From contig CAADRB010000015.1 of assembly GCA_900708905.1 (NCBI GenBank), positions 789,444-853,443 of the forward strand: a stretch of 64,000 nucleotides of DNA, in the 5' to 3' direction. The stretch comes from Hymenolepis diminuta (lineage: Eukaryota > Platyhelminthes > Cestoda > Cyclophyllidea > Hymenolepididae). The translations under genes and the position numbers were made by a program. Positions 1 through 14,017 of this stretch are shown here, piece after piece; position 1 is the stretch's first letter, and the number at the start of each line of letters is the position of its first letter. The notes beneath the pieces are model-generated. The model saw nothing but the letters and a program-made list of their open reading frames with translations, ran no database searches and was not told the DNA's origin.

Positions 1-2303
1 TTTTATTACTTAATATATAATAACATGTCGTTGCCTTCTGTAATTCATGATCTTTGCATAAACGTGTAGTAAAGAGCTTTCAAATGAAATTTTATTCAAA
101 GTAGCAAAAAATCCCCTTCAGTTTCTAAAACATCCAAACTTAATTATTAAACATTTAAAAGCTCATTAAAAAGGAGATAAAAAATAATCTCTAACTCAAA
201 ACAAGCTCTTCATATTTTCTCCACTCATGAACACATATCTAGACTACTGCATATTCCCTGTCTAGAGCAAAAATGTTGTGATGGACGAAATGCTTTTCAA
301 ATGCATGGAATCCACGGGAGAATATATACTGATAACAAGAACGCAGTGTACATTTACACATCAAAGACCAAGTACACGAGGTATTGAATTCATGAGCCCG
401 TGAATTCGAAAGTCAGAATCAATCGATATAACAACACGTGAACGACATGCAAAGTCACAGCTTTTAAACCATTTAAATATAATAGCAGTAACAAATCGAA
501 AATTCATAGAACAAGCATGTACAAATTATTTATCTAGAATAATTTTATTCTTGAAAGTTTATGTGTAAATGATTGCTACTTATTTATGTTAAGTAGAAAT
601 ACAGTTTTAGCCGCTACTGGTAAAAGGGACTGTATAGGAGTCCCCAGGTTAGACTTTTCTCTTTCTCATTCACTTTTCTCTTACTTTATTTATTTTAAGC
701 AATGACAGTTAACAGCAGCAGCCAAAATTATTTTGCAGAATTGTAAATAACTGAAAGAGCGAAACATAATTAGTGAATTATGTAAACCATAGAGTCACTA
801 CAAGTATTTCAGTGCGCTTCTTTAAATTGGAGTTCAGATTTGAGAATGAATGGGTTTTAATTGTATTATACATCAACAGTGAGAGCATCTTTATACTGGA
901 ATTGTCCGACTAAGCCAAGATTTGTGGATAGTACAAATTGATTTAACTCAGGTTAAATCAGGGAAGAAAAGTAGAATAGATAAATCAGAATTGTCAAGAG
1001 TCTCAATATCCATCCAATTCAAATTAGAATCACAAATTCCATTCCCTACTTAAAGTAATTCAATTCTAGATGTTTGCAGGTGAGTTCGAAAACTTGAAAC
1101 CTACTATTATTGATCTAAATACTAACTCTACACTTTCCACCGGAGCCTGAAAGATGAGGATTCTATATTGAGAGAAATGAAAAGTCAATATACATGCAAC
1201 AAAAATATAATCTATAATTAAAATTAAATAGCAATGTTTAGGCACTATCTAATGTAAAATGATAGTATCATTTTATGTTAAACGTAATTGAAGGCGAAAA
1301 ATAGCTTCCATAATCCTAGAAGGGGGAAAGATTATCCAATTTCTTCTAGCCATTCCCATAATCGGCGTAAATCACTATTAAAATTACTGCAAATCTATTG
1401 ATGTTCGTTCGTTCTTTTCATATTGTCCGCTGTTATAGATAACTTTGTCTTATTGGTACTTGACAGGGTGTGATTTTCCTTTCCTCATTCAAACTAATAA
1501 GTAAAATGACATTACTGAATGTGCATCAATGAAAATCAACCGTTTGATTTGTGAAATTACAGACACGTGCTTTGAATGTCACGCTATCTGCATACAGCGA
1601 ATAAAAGAAGATCTCGTGTGCTATTTTATGACAATTTTTCAATGTCCTTTGACAAAATATGTCATTGTTGCAGTTTTACCATCTTTTAATATGAATGGCT
1701 AAGGGCCTCAAATAACAATAGAGTCTATTTTTGTCCTTCCGATATTTATTTTTAGTGCCAGGTTTCATTTGTTCCAATGCTACTCCTTGCCGTGTGATTT
1801 TATCTATTCACATTTTTACAAAATTGCTTTTAATTTTGCATAAATGTCGGTTACTTATAGAAGATCAGATATAATTAAAATAAGGTTTAATTTCACGAAT
1901 GAGATAATAAGTGGTATGCATTTTAAGTGAATTTACTTCTCAAATTAGAATAGAGCTGTTTCGACATAAAAACATTGTTGCTATTATTATCTTACTGCTT
2001 TTGATTTATGGAAAACTAGTCAATAACACTGGGCATGAACTCTTGTTCAGGAACCTGGGTGTGGAATCCTGAAATTTATTTTTAAATTTTACGGCACAGC
2101 ACAATGGAGAAAAATTTAATGACACCAGGCATTTCTATAACGTCACATATCAAAGATTTTGTATTTAATAATTTTAATTTGATGCAAACTTAAGATTGGA
2201 TTATTGTTCCAATCTTTGTATGCTTTGAAAGAAAGTCCTATTTCGCAGTGGATAAACAAAATTACTTTACTTGAATGTCGCACGTTTAAAAAGTCTTTTT
2301 TGG
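1..2303. other. AT-rich non-coding flank
   Basis: I see no recognisable gene or repeat family. Open frames are all short and look random. One small hairpin (arms gggact and agtccc) is at 626-644. The stretch ends where homology to the second mariner arm begins. Confidence 0.6.
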
Positions 2304-3844
2304 ACGTGTGATTCAGCGGTATGTCGATCAGCTTGACTTATCTTTCTGCGGTGACAATAATTCACTTAATTAATTGCTAAAAACAAATAAAACGAATAGA
2401 TTAATTTGTGAAAAGTATTAAATGGGCTTTTACAGGGTGCATAGGACATCTGAGGACACGTTACGCACTTTTAGAAAATGTAGAAAATGAAACTGTTACT
2501 CATTGAAACTTGCAACTTCTTGCAACAAAACAAATAAACGTAATATTAACCTAAATTTTATTCTATACGTCCTCCTTCGGCTTCCATCACCCACTCAACT
2601 ACACTCCAATGGCGACTGCAAGCTTTCATCAGATCAGATGGCCTCTATTGACGTACTCCATTCATCGGTCTATTGCTTCCATAGGAGAGGAGGGTTTGGT
2701 GTTACGGCCATGCTTATTAACTTCCTGCACAACGATGTCCCGCCCTACACGTAATAATTCAAAGGATTGAGGTCCGATGAGTCAGGAGGCAGGCATAAAT
2801 TTGGTGTAAGCTGGTGACGAAAGTTCTCGACCATCCAGTCCCGGGTTTTGAAGGCTTTATGGAATGGGGCCGAATCTTGTTAGAAAATATGGGAGTGGGT
2901 TGGGGTGGGGTGGGGTGAGGTGGGGTAGGGTAGGGTCTTCCATTGGCTACGCTGTCGTCTATCCAAGGCGGCTTAACAATGTTGGAGTTGGTTTGGCGAG
3001 TCTCAACATGAGCATCTGCATCTGCATCTGCATTGACCCTAAGATGCTGTGGAAAAACTGGAGGAGTTATGATGTGCCCCCTCCTCCTCCTCTCCCCACT
3101 GCTAACAACACCGGAAAACATCATTGTTGCTGGAAACTTCGTGTGCATGCATAACTGTTGGAACTTCGGTGGGGTCCGCCCGCACATACTCCCCCCCACC
3201 CCCACCCCGCCCCCATCATTTCTCGATCGAATTTTTGACTCTGGTGGGGGTTTTTCATCGGAGAAAAATCGACGACGATCCTCTTCTTCTGGGTGCTTCA
3301 ATTTCCTCAAGAGTCATTTTACACGCCTTAAATGATTCTCCTGCCTCGTTTTTGTCCACATAAACTGACAACCTCCTCTAAGAACGTATGATTCGTAGTC
3401 GAGGTCTTGATGAACAACACTTCTTATATACTGTTGTTCCTTCAGACACTTGAAGATCTTTGACAAGATGTCGCGCACTGACTTCCCACGATTTTCGTCC
3501 ATCATGCCGTACCATGCTGTGCCATGCCATGCACTCTTCTCACAAACTCAGTTGTTCTGAGTGGGTGGTCAGCAGAGCGTTGACAATGCTGTCTCCTCTT
3601 CCTCATGACTGCCAATTCATTCCCGTTGTTTTCAGTCACCAGCTTTCTTCTAACTTAGCAAACGCAAGGTGTGGCGACTTTTACAAATTATGCAATTTCT
3701 GAATTCTTGTGTTTCGCTTCCACAGACACTATTACGCAGCGTGTCTTTTCATTTCATTAGTTGTATTAGAATCTGACATGAGATCTTCTGTCATAAAAAT
3801 ACATTAACTACTATGGAGTTGGTTTAAATGACTAAAATATGAGT
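2304..3844 (-). repeat. Arm A of a 1.54-kb inverted duplication
   Basis: This segment is the reverse complement of 15654-17194, and position p pairs with 19498-p throughout with no indel. Every stretch I compared matched base for base, and the short frames inside translate identically in both arms. Identity begins 127 bp outside the mariner end at 2431. It stops at 3844, about 25 bp before the other mariner end. Such boundaries do not fit two independent transpositions, because those would stop exactly at the element ends on both sides. The intervening spacer is about 11.8 kb. Confidence 0.9.
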
Positions 3845-3869
3845 AGCCAGATACCTTACGCACCCTGTA
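2431..3869 (-). mobile_element. Dead mariner-type element, copy A
   Basis: A Tc1/mariner-class DNA transposon about 1435 bp long, between TA dinucleotides at 2431-2432 and 3868-3869, as expected of a TA target duplication. The terminal inverted repeats run inward from cagggtgcataggacatctg at 2433 and, on the opposite strand, from cagggtgcgtaaggtatctg ending at 3867. The inside holds a degenerate transposase read on the minus strand. It is longer than the usual 1.3 kb because of simple-sequence expansions. The right-hand terminal repeat differs from that of copy B by about four substitutions and a 2-bp gap, although the interior is identical. Confidence 0.85.
2558..3752 (-). pseudogene. mariner transposase pseudogene (copy A)
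   Basis: Relic of a DD34D-type mariner transposase, the enzyme that cuts and pastes the element at TA sites. It has the same sequence as the copy B gene, where the motifs are described. The largest surviving frame is 2759-3310 (183 codons), containing the recognisable peptide MHTKFPATMMFSGVVSS. The start region is near 3752 and the family-typical end (EGGRIE then stop) is at 2558-2560. Multiple stops and frameshifts, with G/C-rich tandem insertions at about 2888-2937, 3073-3098 and 3188-3217, make it non-functional. The span equals about 398 codons, against roughly 350 for intact mariners. Confidence 0.85.
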
Positions 3870-5385
3870 TTATGCCACGTATGATCTTAAGCTATCTAAA
3901 GTGGATACATTTAGATTTTGATACTCAATCATCCAAAAAATCTACCAGCCAATCAATTACGAAAGCCCCAGAGATGCAATATTAGTCCATGGCTTAAAGT
4001 TATTAATGGTTTCGTTGCAACAAACCAAATCTCTTTAGTAATAATGTCCTAATCTGATGTATTCTGGGTTCAGATGAAGTAAAGTTCGTTTGATTCCCTG
4101 AATTTTTATCACTACATGTTCTTTACTTACTCTCACTTTGATGTGTATTAAAATGAATTCACACGCTAAAAATGTGTGAAACATTATTACTTAATAATAA
4201 AAGACGACGAAATAGCGATAACAAATGATTTATTATTCGGCGATTGCTGACATCTCTTCTTAAAATGTAATTGAATACTGTGAGCTAAATAGAATTTATT
4301 TTATAATAATATTAAATTTTTAATATTACAATTGGAGTTAAGTAAAATATTAAATAAGTACACCTCTGCTTTTATGTCAAGCATATAAATGAATAAATTC
4401 TTCATTAATGACCAAAGTTCTCCTGATCATTGAAGAAGATATTTAGTTAGATTTGTTATTTCAAAATTTCATACCATTCAATGTTGAGAATAAATAAGAA
4501 GAATGAAATAACTAGGATGACAAATATCGGTTAGCCTAAGGTAATGGGTATATTCACCATCCTGCTCTGAAATCTACAGAAATCTTGGGGTAAAAATGTA
4601 AAGTTCACTGGGGATTTCACTAAAGTGAACAAAACCCGACAATATGAAGAATTCTGGGTTCAGATTAAAAAGGTTCCTTTGACTTTCTGTTGTTTATTTA
4701 CTTTATCTACTGACCTGGGATAATACAGTGTACAAATCCTTTAAGTACAACAGGAATAACTTGATGGATATTCAATCCAAATTCAGTTAGACTCTTTTGA
4801 TATTCTAACTTGATTCCCCTCAGATTTCCTTTTTCCCCTTTATTAGGCCATTTTACCAATTCTCGGTGAATAAGTTTCTCATGATTAAAATTTGTAACTC
4901 TTTTGAGTTTTGCATGTAATAATAACCAGGTGAAATAATAGGAAAGTACCAGCATGATATATTTGCCTTCAACATTTTCAAACGATTCGCAGGCTTCGGA
5001 CGTATTAGAGGATTTTTATTTCAACTAGTTTGGCAAGCTTGAGAGTCAATACCGTGGTGATTTGTAACGTGCTGGGACCGATTTGATCGTGCTCGTGTAA
5101 AATATTATTTAATTTATAATCGTATTTGAAAAGAACGCGGAGGTCAAATTATCACCGTGGTATTTTCAGCTTCTAATCGATCTTTAGTCTTTTTGCATGT
5201 GTGAAGATTTTGAAACATGAATGAAAGTCTTGTAATTTCCTTCGAGTTTCATAAGTCATTATTAGTATAAGATTTCGATTATAAAAGTGTTCTCTACAAA
5301 CATTTTTATGGATTAGTAGTGATTCGTTTCGTTTTTACATTATTTTATAATCTTCTTGACTTAAAACTCTTTGTTAATCCCGCAG
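3870..5385. other. Non-coding spacer with a weak short repeat pair
   Basis: AT-rich with no convincing gene. The motif attctgggttcaga occurs at about 4061 and again at about 4651. Each is followed by a loosely similar 50-bp tail, so this may be a small degenerate repeat pair. The 82-codon minus-strand frame at 4707-4955 has no recognisable feature. Confidence 0.5.
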
Positions 5386-5506
5386 GCAATCCACTGCGGC
5401 CAACACATCTGCTTTCCTCTGCATCAACAGTCGCCCTCAGCAACCAACGCAGTCCTCAATCTCTCATACCATTCCATCTCTCTGGCCTGCTCTCTTCACT
5501 AGTTAA
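5386..5506 (+). CDS. Possible terminal exon, Ser/Thr/Gln/Pro-rich
   Basis: I do not recognise this gene. A 120-bp island near 50% G+C follows a good splice acceptor (pyrimidine-rich tract then cccgcag, AG at 5384-5385). One frame reads 39 codons to TAA at 5504-5506. Its composition (QSTAANTS, RPQQPTQSS, PSLWPALFTS) resembles the disordered C-terminus of a regulatory protein. The other two frames are also open for much of the island, so the frame choice is an inference. No upstream exon on this strand is visible in the window, and no AATAAA lies close downstream. It could instead be a fragment of a decayed repeat. Confidence 0.3.
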
Positions 5507-8500
5507 ACAAATCTACTGGTGGTAACATGGCCTTTGTAGAAGATGGAAGGTATAGCCTACAAAACAGCTAGTGTGAAATAAGATACCCAGCTGCTGGATC
5601 TTTTAAATGCCAATGTTCTCTGTCATCGCTTGACTATGTGCGTACCTATTTATCAAATAGTCATTTCGCCTTTCAGGTTTATAATTTTATTGTCTTAAGC
5701 AGGCTTACGCATCATTAAAATTGTGAATTCACCAGTAATAGACGCAAGCAGGATTTTTCCGTGAACTTTTCAATGGTGATTTGGTATTTTCGCAGCTACA
5801 ACCTAGATATTCACTGTCTCCGAAGATGGGATTCTGGGGACCTCCAAAAAAGAGAAAATTATCATGCCCGATTTAAGATTGTGAATGAACGGAATAGGTG
5901 TACAAGATATTATTTTCTAGCCATGAAAAACCACACACTGGCTGTTTCAACCAATAATATGAGCGAAAAAGCAAAGATTATGAAATCTTGTGAATAGCTG
6001 AATATTATTTTTATGGCCAAGGATATTTTTCAGGGTTGTATCATCCTGCCAAAATTATAAGACCAAAATAACATCACCCTGAAGTTTTGAAATCAGATTT
6101 TATTAAACGTGACAATTTAAAATTACTTGATGCTACGCAGTGAAAACGAGTTTGATTCAGGTTAGACTGCATGGACAGTATATGGGGGGGGGGGACTGCG
6201 TCAAAATACGAGATATCAAAGAAAGGTAAAATTGGTGCTATCAACATAATCCTTAACAGATGTTGCCACAGATACATCGCATCCTGTCAACGTGTTTCAG
6301 AATTCATTAAATAGTTAGTCAAAGCGTGGGGTTAATTAGGTCATTTGGGAGAATTTTGCTCTTCTGACAGCCAGGGCAACTGGTGAATACTAAGCCAAAA
6401 ATAAAACTATTATTATAGCCATAAATCATTAGTTTGAAATTAATTTAGAACTATAAATTTTGCATGCATTTTATCACTAATTCAAAGAAAAATGCGAACA
6501 TACAGCTTGTCATTTTTAAAAAGCTGTCAAGCGGAAAGCCGGCATTATATAGCCTTAACCAATGCAAAATTGAGGAGCATTACTGTAGGAATTTTAAGTT
6601 AAATTTAAAAATTTTTGTCCATCCAAATAAATTAACCAACCAATCGATGGAATGGCCAACTATTTCATTTTGCCAGTGGTCCAATATGCTCTCGATATCA
6701 ATGCATAATCTTAATGATTTTGGTAAATTTGAACGACATGATGAAACCAGACTACGCATGAAATAGGACCCTGATGATTTGTTGACTAATATGCTCTACG
6801 AATACACAACTTCCCTCCCCTTCTTCACCTCTAATTGGATTATTTAATTGTCATTCGCATTTGGGTTTTTCTAGGGTTCACAATTGTAGTATTTTTTCTT
6901 CCCACTTAATTTTCGGCAATGATTAAATTTTTCTTGACATACTTGATGAAGTGATCTGGATAATCTTCGCAAATTGTAACAAGGTGGATTTAATTCACAG
7001 AAACAGAAGAGAACAGGTCTTAACTGTGTCCACTTAGTCTGACAGACTAGAAATAAAAAATTTTCAATCTGAATTAGCATTGGAATGAAGCTGACTTCTG
7101 ATTACTTTTGGTTTAAAATTGCCTCGACTTAGGACGATTTTACCATGAATTAAAAGGCCTAATCACTTGTTTTTGGATTTCACTACATTTAATTTAGATT
7201 TATACCACATTTGCACATTTGATTTGAATAAAAATAAACGTCACACTGAAAATTCAAAAATATACGTCGAGGTAGGTCTAAAAGATCACACTGAAGTAAT
7301 TTTATTTGTTTTTCTTCAATCAAGACGCAAAATGACATATAACCTCAAACGGATGCACATAATCCCTTTGCACAGATGAGTTCAGTGCCCTTCTAGGGTG
7401 ACCTTAAAGGATCACTTATGCAATAAAGTACTTTTTCCTTAATTACCCCGCTATAGATATTAACAATTTTAACCTAAGAAAAACAGAAATAATATTATTG
7501 CAGTAATATGAATTTACTCTTTACTGGAAATGCAATTTTAAGCGCAAAAATATTCATTCCTGAACAAAACTTCGCGTAAAATAGAGTTGCATTAAATATC
7601 TGTCATGTTCAAATTATCTAATTATCAGGTAAATTTAGAAATTTTTCTGAGTAAGCATCCACCTCCTATTCTAACTTATATATTTAATAAATATTCTTGA
7701 TACCTATTATGAAAATGGAAAAATTAGAATTATTGCACTTGAGAGGAAATGGCTACACTGAAAAGTAAAAAAGAGATAATGTGTTATAGGCCATGTCGAA
7801 GAAGGAAAATAACCATGATGGAAAAGAAGTTATGCCCCGTTCAATACCAGATATATCAAACTGGGCAAATTTGGCTTAATAGATAGAGCATGCTGTCCCA
7901 AGTTTCACGTCTCAAAATTTTAAATATCAGTATTTCATCCTCAGTTTGATTTGATACGATAAGGCCAATATTTGGTCAAGAAATTGTTCAATCCAGAAAA
8001 CAAATGGTGAACTTTGAACTTGGAACATGGAGCAGTGAATTGTCCATTAGGTAATTAAACTAACATTTGAAATCAAAAATCAAAGGAGGTAAGACTCTTT
8101 CAATATCTTGGTTTCTCAAATTCTCTTTGATTTTCCCCCTTTCCACATTAAACATTGGTGATGTTTCATTTCACCTGCTTTCTCACGATAAAAAAATGTA
8201 TTTTTATCTTTTCATGGGTTAAAAGAAAAAGAAATCCTTCTGGTACCCTTATCACGCCTTTGAGTGGTCTAACTAGCTAGAAACAATAGCATTTAATTGA
8301 ATTAATGATGCGAGTGTTTTTATTTTATTTCAAATTAAATTTGAACTTTGTTCATTAGTAGGGTTTTTATGGTGTTCCGTTAAATCTCATGATCGAAATA
8401 TGGGAGCCATCAAACTGTGTATTTGCCCAAGAAATGCTTCAACTTAGTGGAATTGCACTCTGCGCAATATGAAAAGCAAGGATACCTCTGATTGTTTACA

Positions 8501-11500
8501 TTTAAAAATTGATACGAATTAATTTTATATTATTTTAATGAATTTTCAAAGGTTAGTACATGTTTAAAATTATATATCGAAATGAATTCTGGAAGTCAAC
8601 AAAGAAAATTACATTTAATAAATGCAAATACATTTAAGCGATGAAAGAAAAGAAGCAAAATTTCTCCTTTATTAACCATGCCAGACAGCGTAAAGAGGAC
8701 TGGGATAACGACAGAATATTTTGGTAAAAGCCATGAGCATTGACCCGGAATTGTTAATTAATCAAATAGTGAATACGAAAAGTCTGTCCCAAGCGAGTTC
8801 CAAGTGCTTCTTATATTTGCTTTACAACGAGAAACAGCTGGTCCGGTTGAATAAATAATGCTTCTCGAAGTACCACTCTGATTTGAAATAGGCTTAAACA
8901 AAAAGTACACTTTTGTTTCTACAAAATCCCTTTGACCTAATGTAATGCAAGTAAATGTTTGTTTTATACTAAGAAAATTTATTTAATATTGTTTGGAATT
9001 TACAAATCTCACCAGTCAAAATATTTTATACAGTGTGAAGGCTTGCCAGGTTATTTAGTCTATGGCTTCGTAATTTTGGGGTAAGGTTTTTAAAATACAC
9101 TTTTTCGGCTAAAACATTTCCCTTTTACTGTGTAGCCCAAACATCATCCACCGAACGGAATATAGTTTTATTTAATATCATTCATCTTAAGATAGACAAA
9201 TGCTCATAAACAGTACAGAAGAGCTGGAGGGACACATTTGTTTTGTCAACTACTCAAATCCTAATCGAAAGGCCATTAGATATTAGAATTGGGTTTTGCT
9301 ATTCAGGATATTTGGTTTAACAGTTTCTGTTTCTTTTACTTAAATATGCCGTTAAATGTGATTTCCCAATACCGTGTAGAATATTGGCTAAGCGACTTCA
9401 CCTTGTCCTAACTCATGAATTGTAGCAGTTTTTCAGTTAAAGTTCAATTCAAAAAGCTTTTAAATATCCCAAAGAAGAGAACCGACTTTTTCATCTATAT
9501 ACCATTCTAGACCTTAGAAAGAGAATTTTACCTAATGAATTATAACTTTTTGGATGGTAGCTGTGAACATGGGAAAGCATCTTTCAAATTTCGGGAGAGG
9601 TATTCTTTTATTGATCACCGAGATAGTTATATGTTTGGTCCACAATATTACACCAAAATAACCTTTCAGCAGGAATGCTTTAGATAACAGCACTCGGTTC
9701 TACAAAATTTAAACACATTAGTGTTGCTGTCAGTAAATCTGTTACGGAGAAAATAAAAATATGCAAATGATAAAATGTCTACCTTTAACGATATTAACAT
9801 TTTGTTACGTGTTTTCTCCCTCCTTACAATGAAAATAACGTTTACCTGAATTAAATAATGAACATGTACTGGCACAAATTTTCTGATGCAATCAGCTATT
9901 GCTACATAAGTTTATAGCATTCTTAAATTTGTTTTATCCCTCTTCCTCGTTGTCACTTTTGTGGAAATTTTGGGATTGTCAGCTGAAATCGCTTTAAGAT
10001 AATTTGCATATACTGACATAGAAGTGATTGATGAATGCATTTTCATTCCATTTAACTGGAATTATCATCATATATCAGAAATAATGTTAATCACTAGCTG
10101 AATGCGCAATATATATATCAAATTATTACTTAAGACAGAAATTCGCTATGGATATCAGTTTAAAATGGATGGACTTATTTAGTCCAGTTAAACAAATTTT
10201 AATATCAAATATATAATTATGACAGATCTGACCCAATGTTGAGTAAAACATTTGCTCAAGGAAGAAGGTTAAATTGTGAAGACGTCCGTCTTGAAACCAA
10301 GATTTTCGTATTCCTTAAAACTTATTCAGTGCGTTTGTTTGGAGCTTAGCTTTCAAAGCTGAAAACTGTAATAGATGCTGGTTATCAAGAGCAAAGTTTT
10401 TCATTAATTTGTATTTTCATAATATAATATCATTCACAATTATTTGAGCATAGAAAAGAGCATACACCCTAATCGATTAAGTTTGGGATGTTGGACAATG
10501 ACACCACTGCCATATTTAGAGCTATAGAGTTGTCATTTTGTATTGGCAAGCTTAAAAAAATCTGCTGAAACATAAATTCTTCCTACATTTCCAAAGGGTT
10601 TGAGATTTTCGAAACAGAGTGTAAGCTCTATGACTATCCTTTCTATCATCTTCGCCCATTTCATATCAGCTAAACATTAGGTTGTTCCAGTTCTATCTCG
10701 TATTTTCTGTATGCGCTTATAGATTTGTCGGTGAACACTCTTTTCTTTATCATTTATTTGTTTGTTAGCTGTCCATTAGAATCTTTTGCGAGCTCATGTC
10801 TGATCTCCGAGTTGTCTCAGCTTAGGTTATGACAAATGCTTTGGGTCCTAAAAGGCCCTGATTGTCATTAGAAGCCTCTTAAAGTATTGGAAACTTTGGC
10901 AGGAATATGAAATTTTGTCATGTGATGTATTTCATTCAGACAGCTACTTTGTGTATCACACTTGTGTTGTTGTTAAGAAGAAGGATAAAGGAAGGTCGAC
11001 ATGTGCTGACGTTCGTCAATTAATCTTCTTCGAAACTCATAAAGATATATATAGAAAGAAGATAAAGAGATAGAAAGAACACATCTAATATGAGACAGCT
11101 GAAATAATGTTTGGACAAAATAGTGGTTCGTAGATCACGGATGGAAGTAGGTGATGATAAGCCAAAATTTGGAAGTTAAAAAGCAGTTTTTGACAAATGA
11201 GACAGTTTGATAGGTAACTTATTCACGAATTAAGTTCCTATAAGTGTTGTTTTTGTGCATTGTTTTCCTAAGTTTTAATACTTCATTACAGTTGATTTCT
11301 CTCCTTTTTGTGCGGTACATATGCATTATACTTCTATTTGCCCTCACATATTTTTCTTTTCTATATCACAACTACAGAACAATAGTTCCATGACTAAAAC
11401 ATGGTTAAATATTATGCGTAATGAACAGATGGAGCCCCATAAATATGTTTCTGTTTAACTTAGAAGACAACGCAGCTGAAAAAGGCCTTAATCTCTGCCA

Positions 11501-13960
11501 CACTGATTGTAGCAGGTTTGTTTTTAGTGAAGCCATTCATGACCATATAGTAGAATTGCTTTGAGCACCGCGATGTCCGCCGTTCCTCGGTGGTTGTGTA
11601 ATAATTCAAAGATTGCTAATGTGCACCATATGGTGTCCTTAGATTGAAACCAGGTTCTAGATTATTAATAGTTGTAGATATATATATGTTAGATAAATGT
11701 TTATGCATTTGATTTCTCTTTTTAATTTTGCTTTGGTCACATATTTAAAATTATTTCTCAAAAAAATTTTATTTTAATTCATTTTCAAATTCAGATTAAT
11801 ATTTTCAGATCAAGCTCCAGTGAAATTTTAACTGTTACATAAAGAACAAACTCATAAAATTCAAATTTTAAATTTTGCAGGACCCCTGGTTCATAATCAA
11901 ATGAATAAAATTCAACTTATTGATGCTACACACATCCTCGCAAATATCGGCCAGCTGCTCTTGGCTATAAGTAGAGTCAAAAGTATCAAGTTAACACTCA
12001 ACTAACTACTCCATTAAAGCATCTGCTTATTAATCTGTGAATAACGCAGACACAAACCCACTGAGGAAATTGGGACGGTATTCTGAAATTTGGTCTGTAA
12101 TGCAACGAACTATATCTATTTGTTAAAATTTTACAACCTGACTGAACCACAATTTAAAGGATTTAAGACGTTTGAGATTTCCTGTCTTTACCTCGCCCCT
12201 CATTTTCTCCTTTTTCAGCTACTGGCCATTCTCCAAGTTTAAATTTTCCCATGAATACAGGTTGTAAATTGCCTTGCTTAGTGATCAGTAATAATAAACA
12301 AGTTTACAATACATACGAATCAACAAATTTTTTGAATTATCTGTTGTGAACTATAATTTATATATAATTAAACGCTTTAGGAAACATTTTAGATATTTGT
12401 AGTCTGATCCGATTCTTAATTGCTTTGTTACTAAGATTTCTATAAGGAACCAACCAACAGACATTGTGATTCTACCTTATTACATGTCTTCAATACGTAA
12501 TTCTTGCCACGAGTTTCACAGTCAGGCTATTTTAAGATATTAGGAAATGAAATGATCAAAAGTCTAAATTTTTTCTCAGAATATCGAGACACAATTAGAT
12601 TTCTACTGCAGATTTTTCCATGCAGCAGCAAATGACAGTTGGCATTCCATATCAAAATTTTAAGTCAAACTTGTAAATAATGTTATTTTTCTGCGCATAA
12701 TTAGCAACAAGCATTTTATTAGTACAAGCTGTTTATTTTTCAGCATTATTAAAATTGTGTATGACGTCAATCAGAGCCCGAACCGAACACAAATCTTCAG
12801 GTCAAATTTTAAACCTGCTAAACCGAAATTTTCATTTTCCAATATTACTGAGAGCAGTACATCTTCCTATCCTAATTATGAATTAAAACTCGATGATGTT
12901 AATATAGTACATTAAATTACTTCGAAGAGCATATTCCGGCTTACTTAAAAACTCACATAGGGTTGTTAAAGTCAAATGAAATTCTTCAAATTCAAAAAAT
13001 TTCCTTGGGATTTGCGATCCCTGATTTAATTAAATTAATTGTACTTGTTTATCACATTTAATACGTTCACTAAGTACGAACTAAAAGAACCAAAATGATA
13101 ATTTTCACTGTCCTCTGGCCATGGTTGATTTCAGTCAAATCGAACTTCCCGTGGACATAATTGGTATTTAAAAACATTACCTTTTGGTCTACTTTAACAT
13201 ATCCATCTTGTTCTATTTGAAACTAAGTGAAATCAGATTATGCGGACTGTAGGTTAATGTGGGATTAATATTCAATCGAAAAAACTATCTTTAATACTTC
13301 ACCAGAATTTCATAATTTTAAAAGATTTCGGATATTTCAACAATGAAATTTATTCTTTATAATAAAAATTGATAGATGATTAATTGGATACAGACTGGTG
13401 GAGTCACATGTTTGAAGTAGGTTACTATTTATACAGTATGTAGTTATTTTTCCAGAAATATTCAATTTCGCGTAGGAGTGGTCGGATTGTAAACCTTTAA
13501 GATTGTCCGGTTACACGAAACTTAAATCATATATGTAGTGATTTTATCCTGAGAATATTAAAAATTTTCAATTGAGATGAGACTTCTCAAAAATAACAAT
13601 TAATCCATCCCACTTAACTGAATCTTATAAAATTTTGAACTAACTTTAATTAATAAAATGGGCTTAACAAAATTAGAAATACTAATGAATCTTATAATTT
13701 TATTGAGTGTGAAGTAAATGAACGAGAATGAACAATGAAGACCATGACTCACAGCACAGCAATCATTTCCTGTAATTTTACCGAAAGCAGCTGAATTTAG
13801 TTAGTGATAAATTTTAAAAGAGGATAAAGAGGAAAGATTCGAACGGATAATTTGTGTATAGTCAAGGTGCCAGTGGTTTACTTCGTTTAATATTTAGATT
13901 CGGGTCGTCCTCAATCCAAAATATAAGTTTCATTATTCTGAGCCAATTCTTATCCATGAT
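5507..13960. other. Long AT-rich non-coding stretch
   Basis: No gene supported. A run of ten G lies at 6184-6193. The 100-codon frame at 6464-6766 has no recognisable motif. A short coding-like run at about 11460-11565 (containing LCHTDCSRFVFSEAIHDH) ends in a stop and has no partner. The rest is plain AT-rich sequence. Confidence 0.5.
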
Positions 13961-14017
13961 TTCCTAATTTTACTGATCAAGGTTTTTGGTGTCGTGATAA
14001 TCGGTTTCGCCACTTCA
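13941..14017 (+). repeat. Tail fragment of dispersed repeat X
   Basis: The segment holding gagccaattcttatcc, then ttttactgatc and cggtttcgccacttc, resembles 26478-26550 and the tail of the copy near 58.25 kb. It is old and incomplete, lacking the conserved head of the family. Confidence 0.45.

Noticed and set aside
2503..3702. Several 60-100 codon frames on both strands within mariner arm A, and their twins in arm B
   Set aside because: They are out-of-frame shadows or pieces of the broken transposase, not separate genes. Their Pro/His- and Gly-rich stretches come from tandem G/C tracts.
4060..4712. Tandem or functional role for the attctgggttcaga pair
   Set aside because: Only 14 bp match well and the tails are weak. 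Best left as a minor degenerate repeat.
6184..6193. Run of ten G as a regulatory site
   Set aside because: A single homopolymer without context. It may also be a base-calling artefact.
6464..6766. 100-codon plus-strand frame
   Set aside because: AT-rich, random-looking composition with no motif, splice context or partner.
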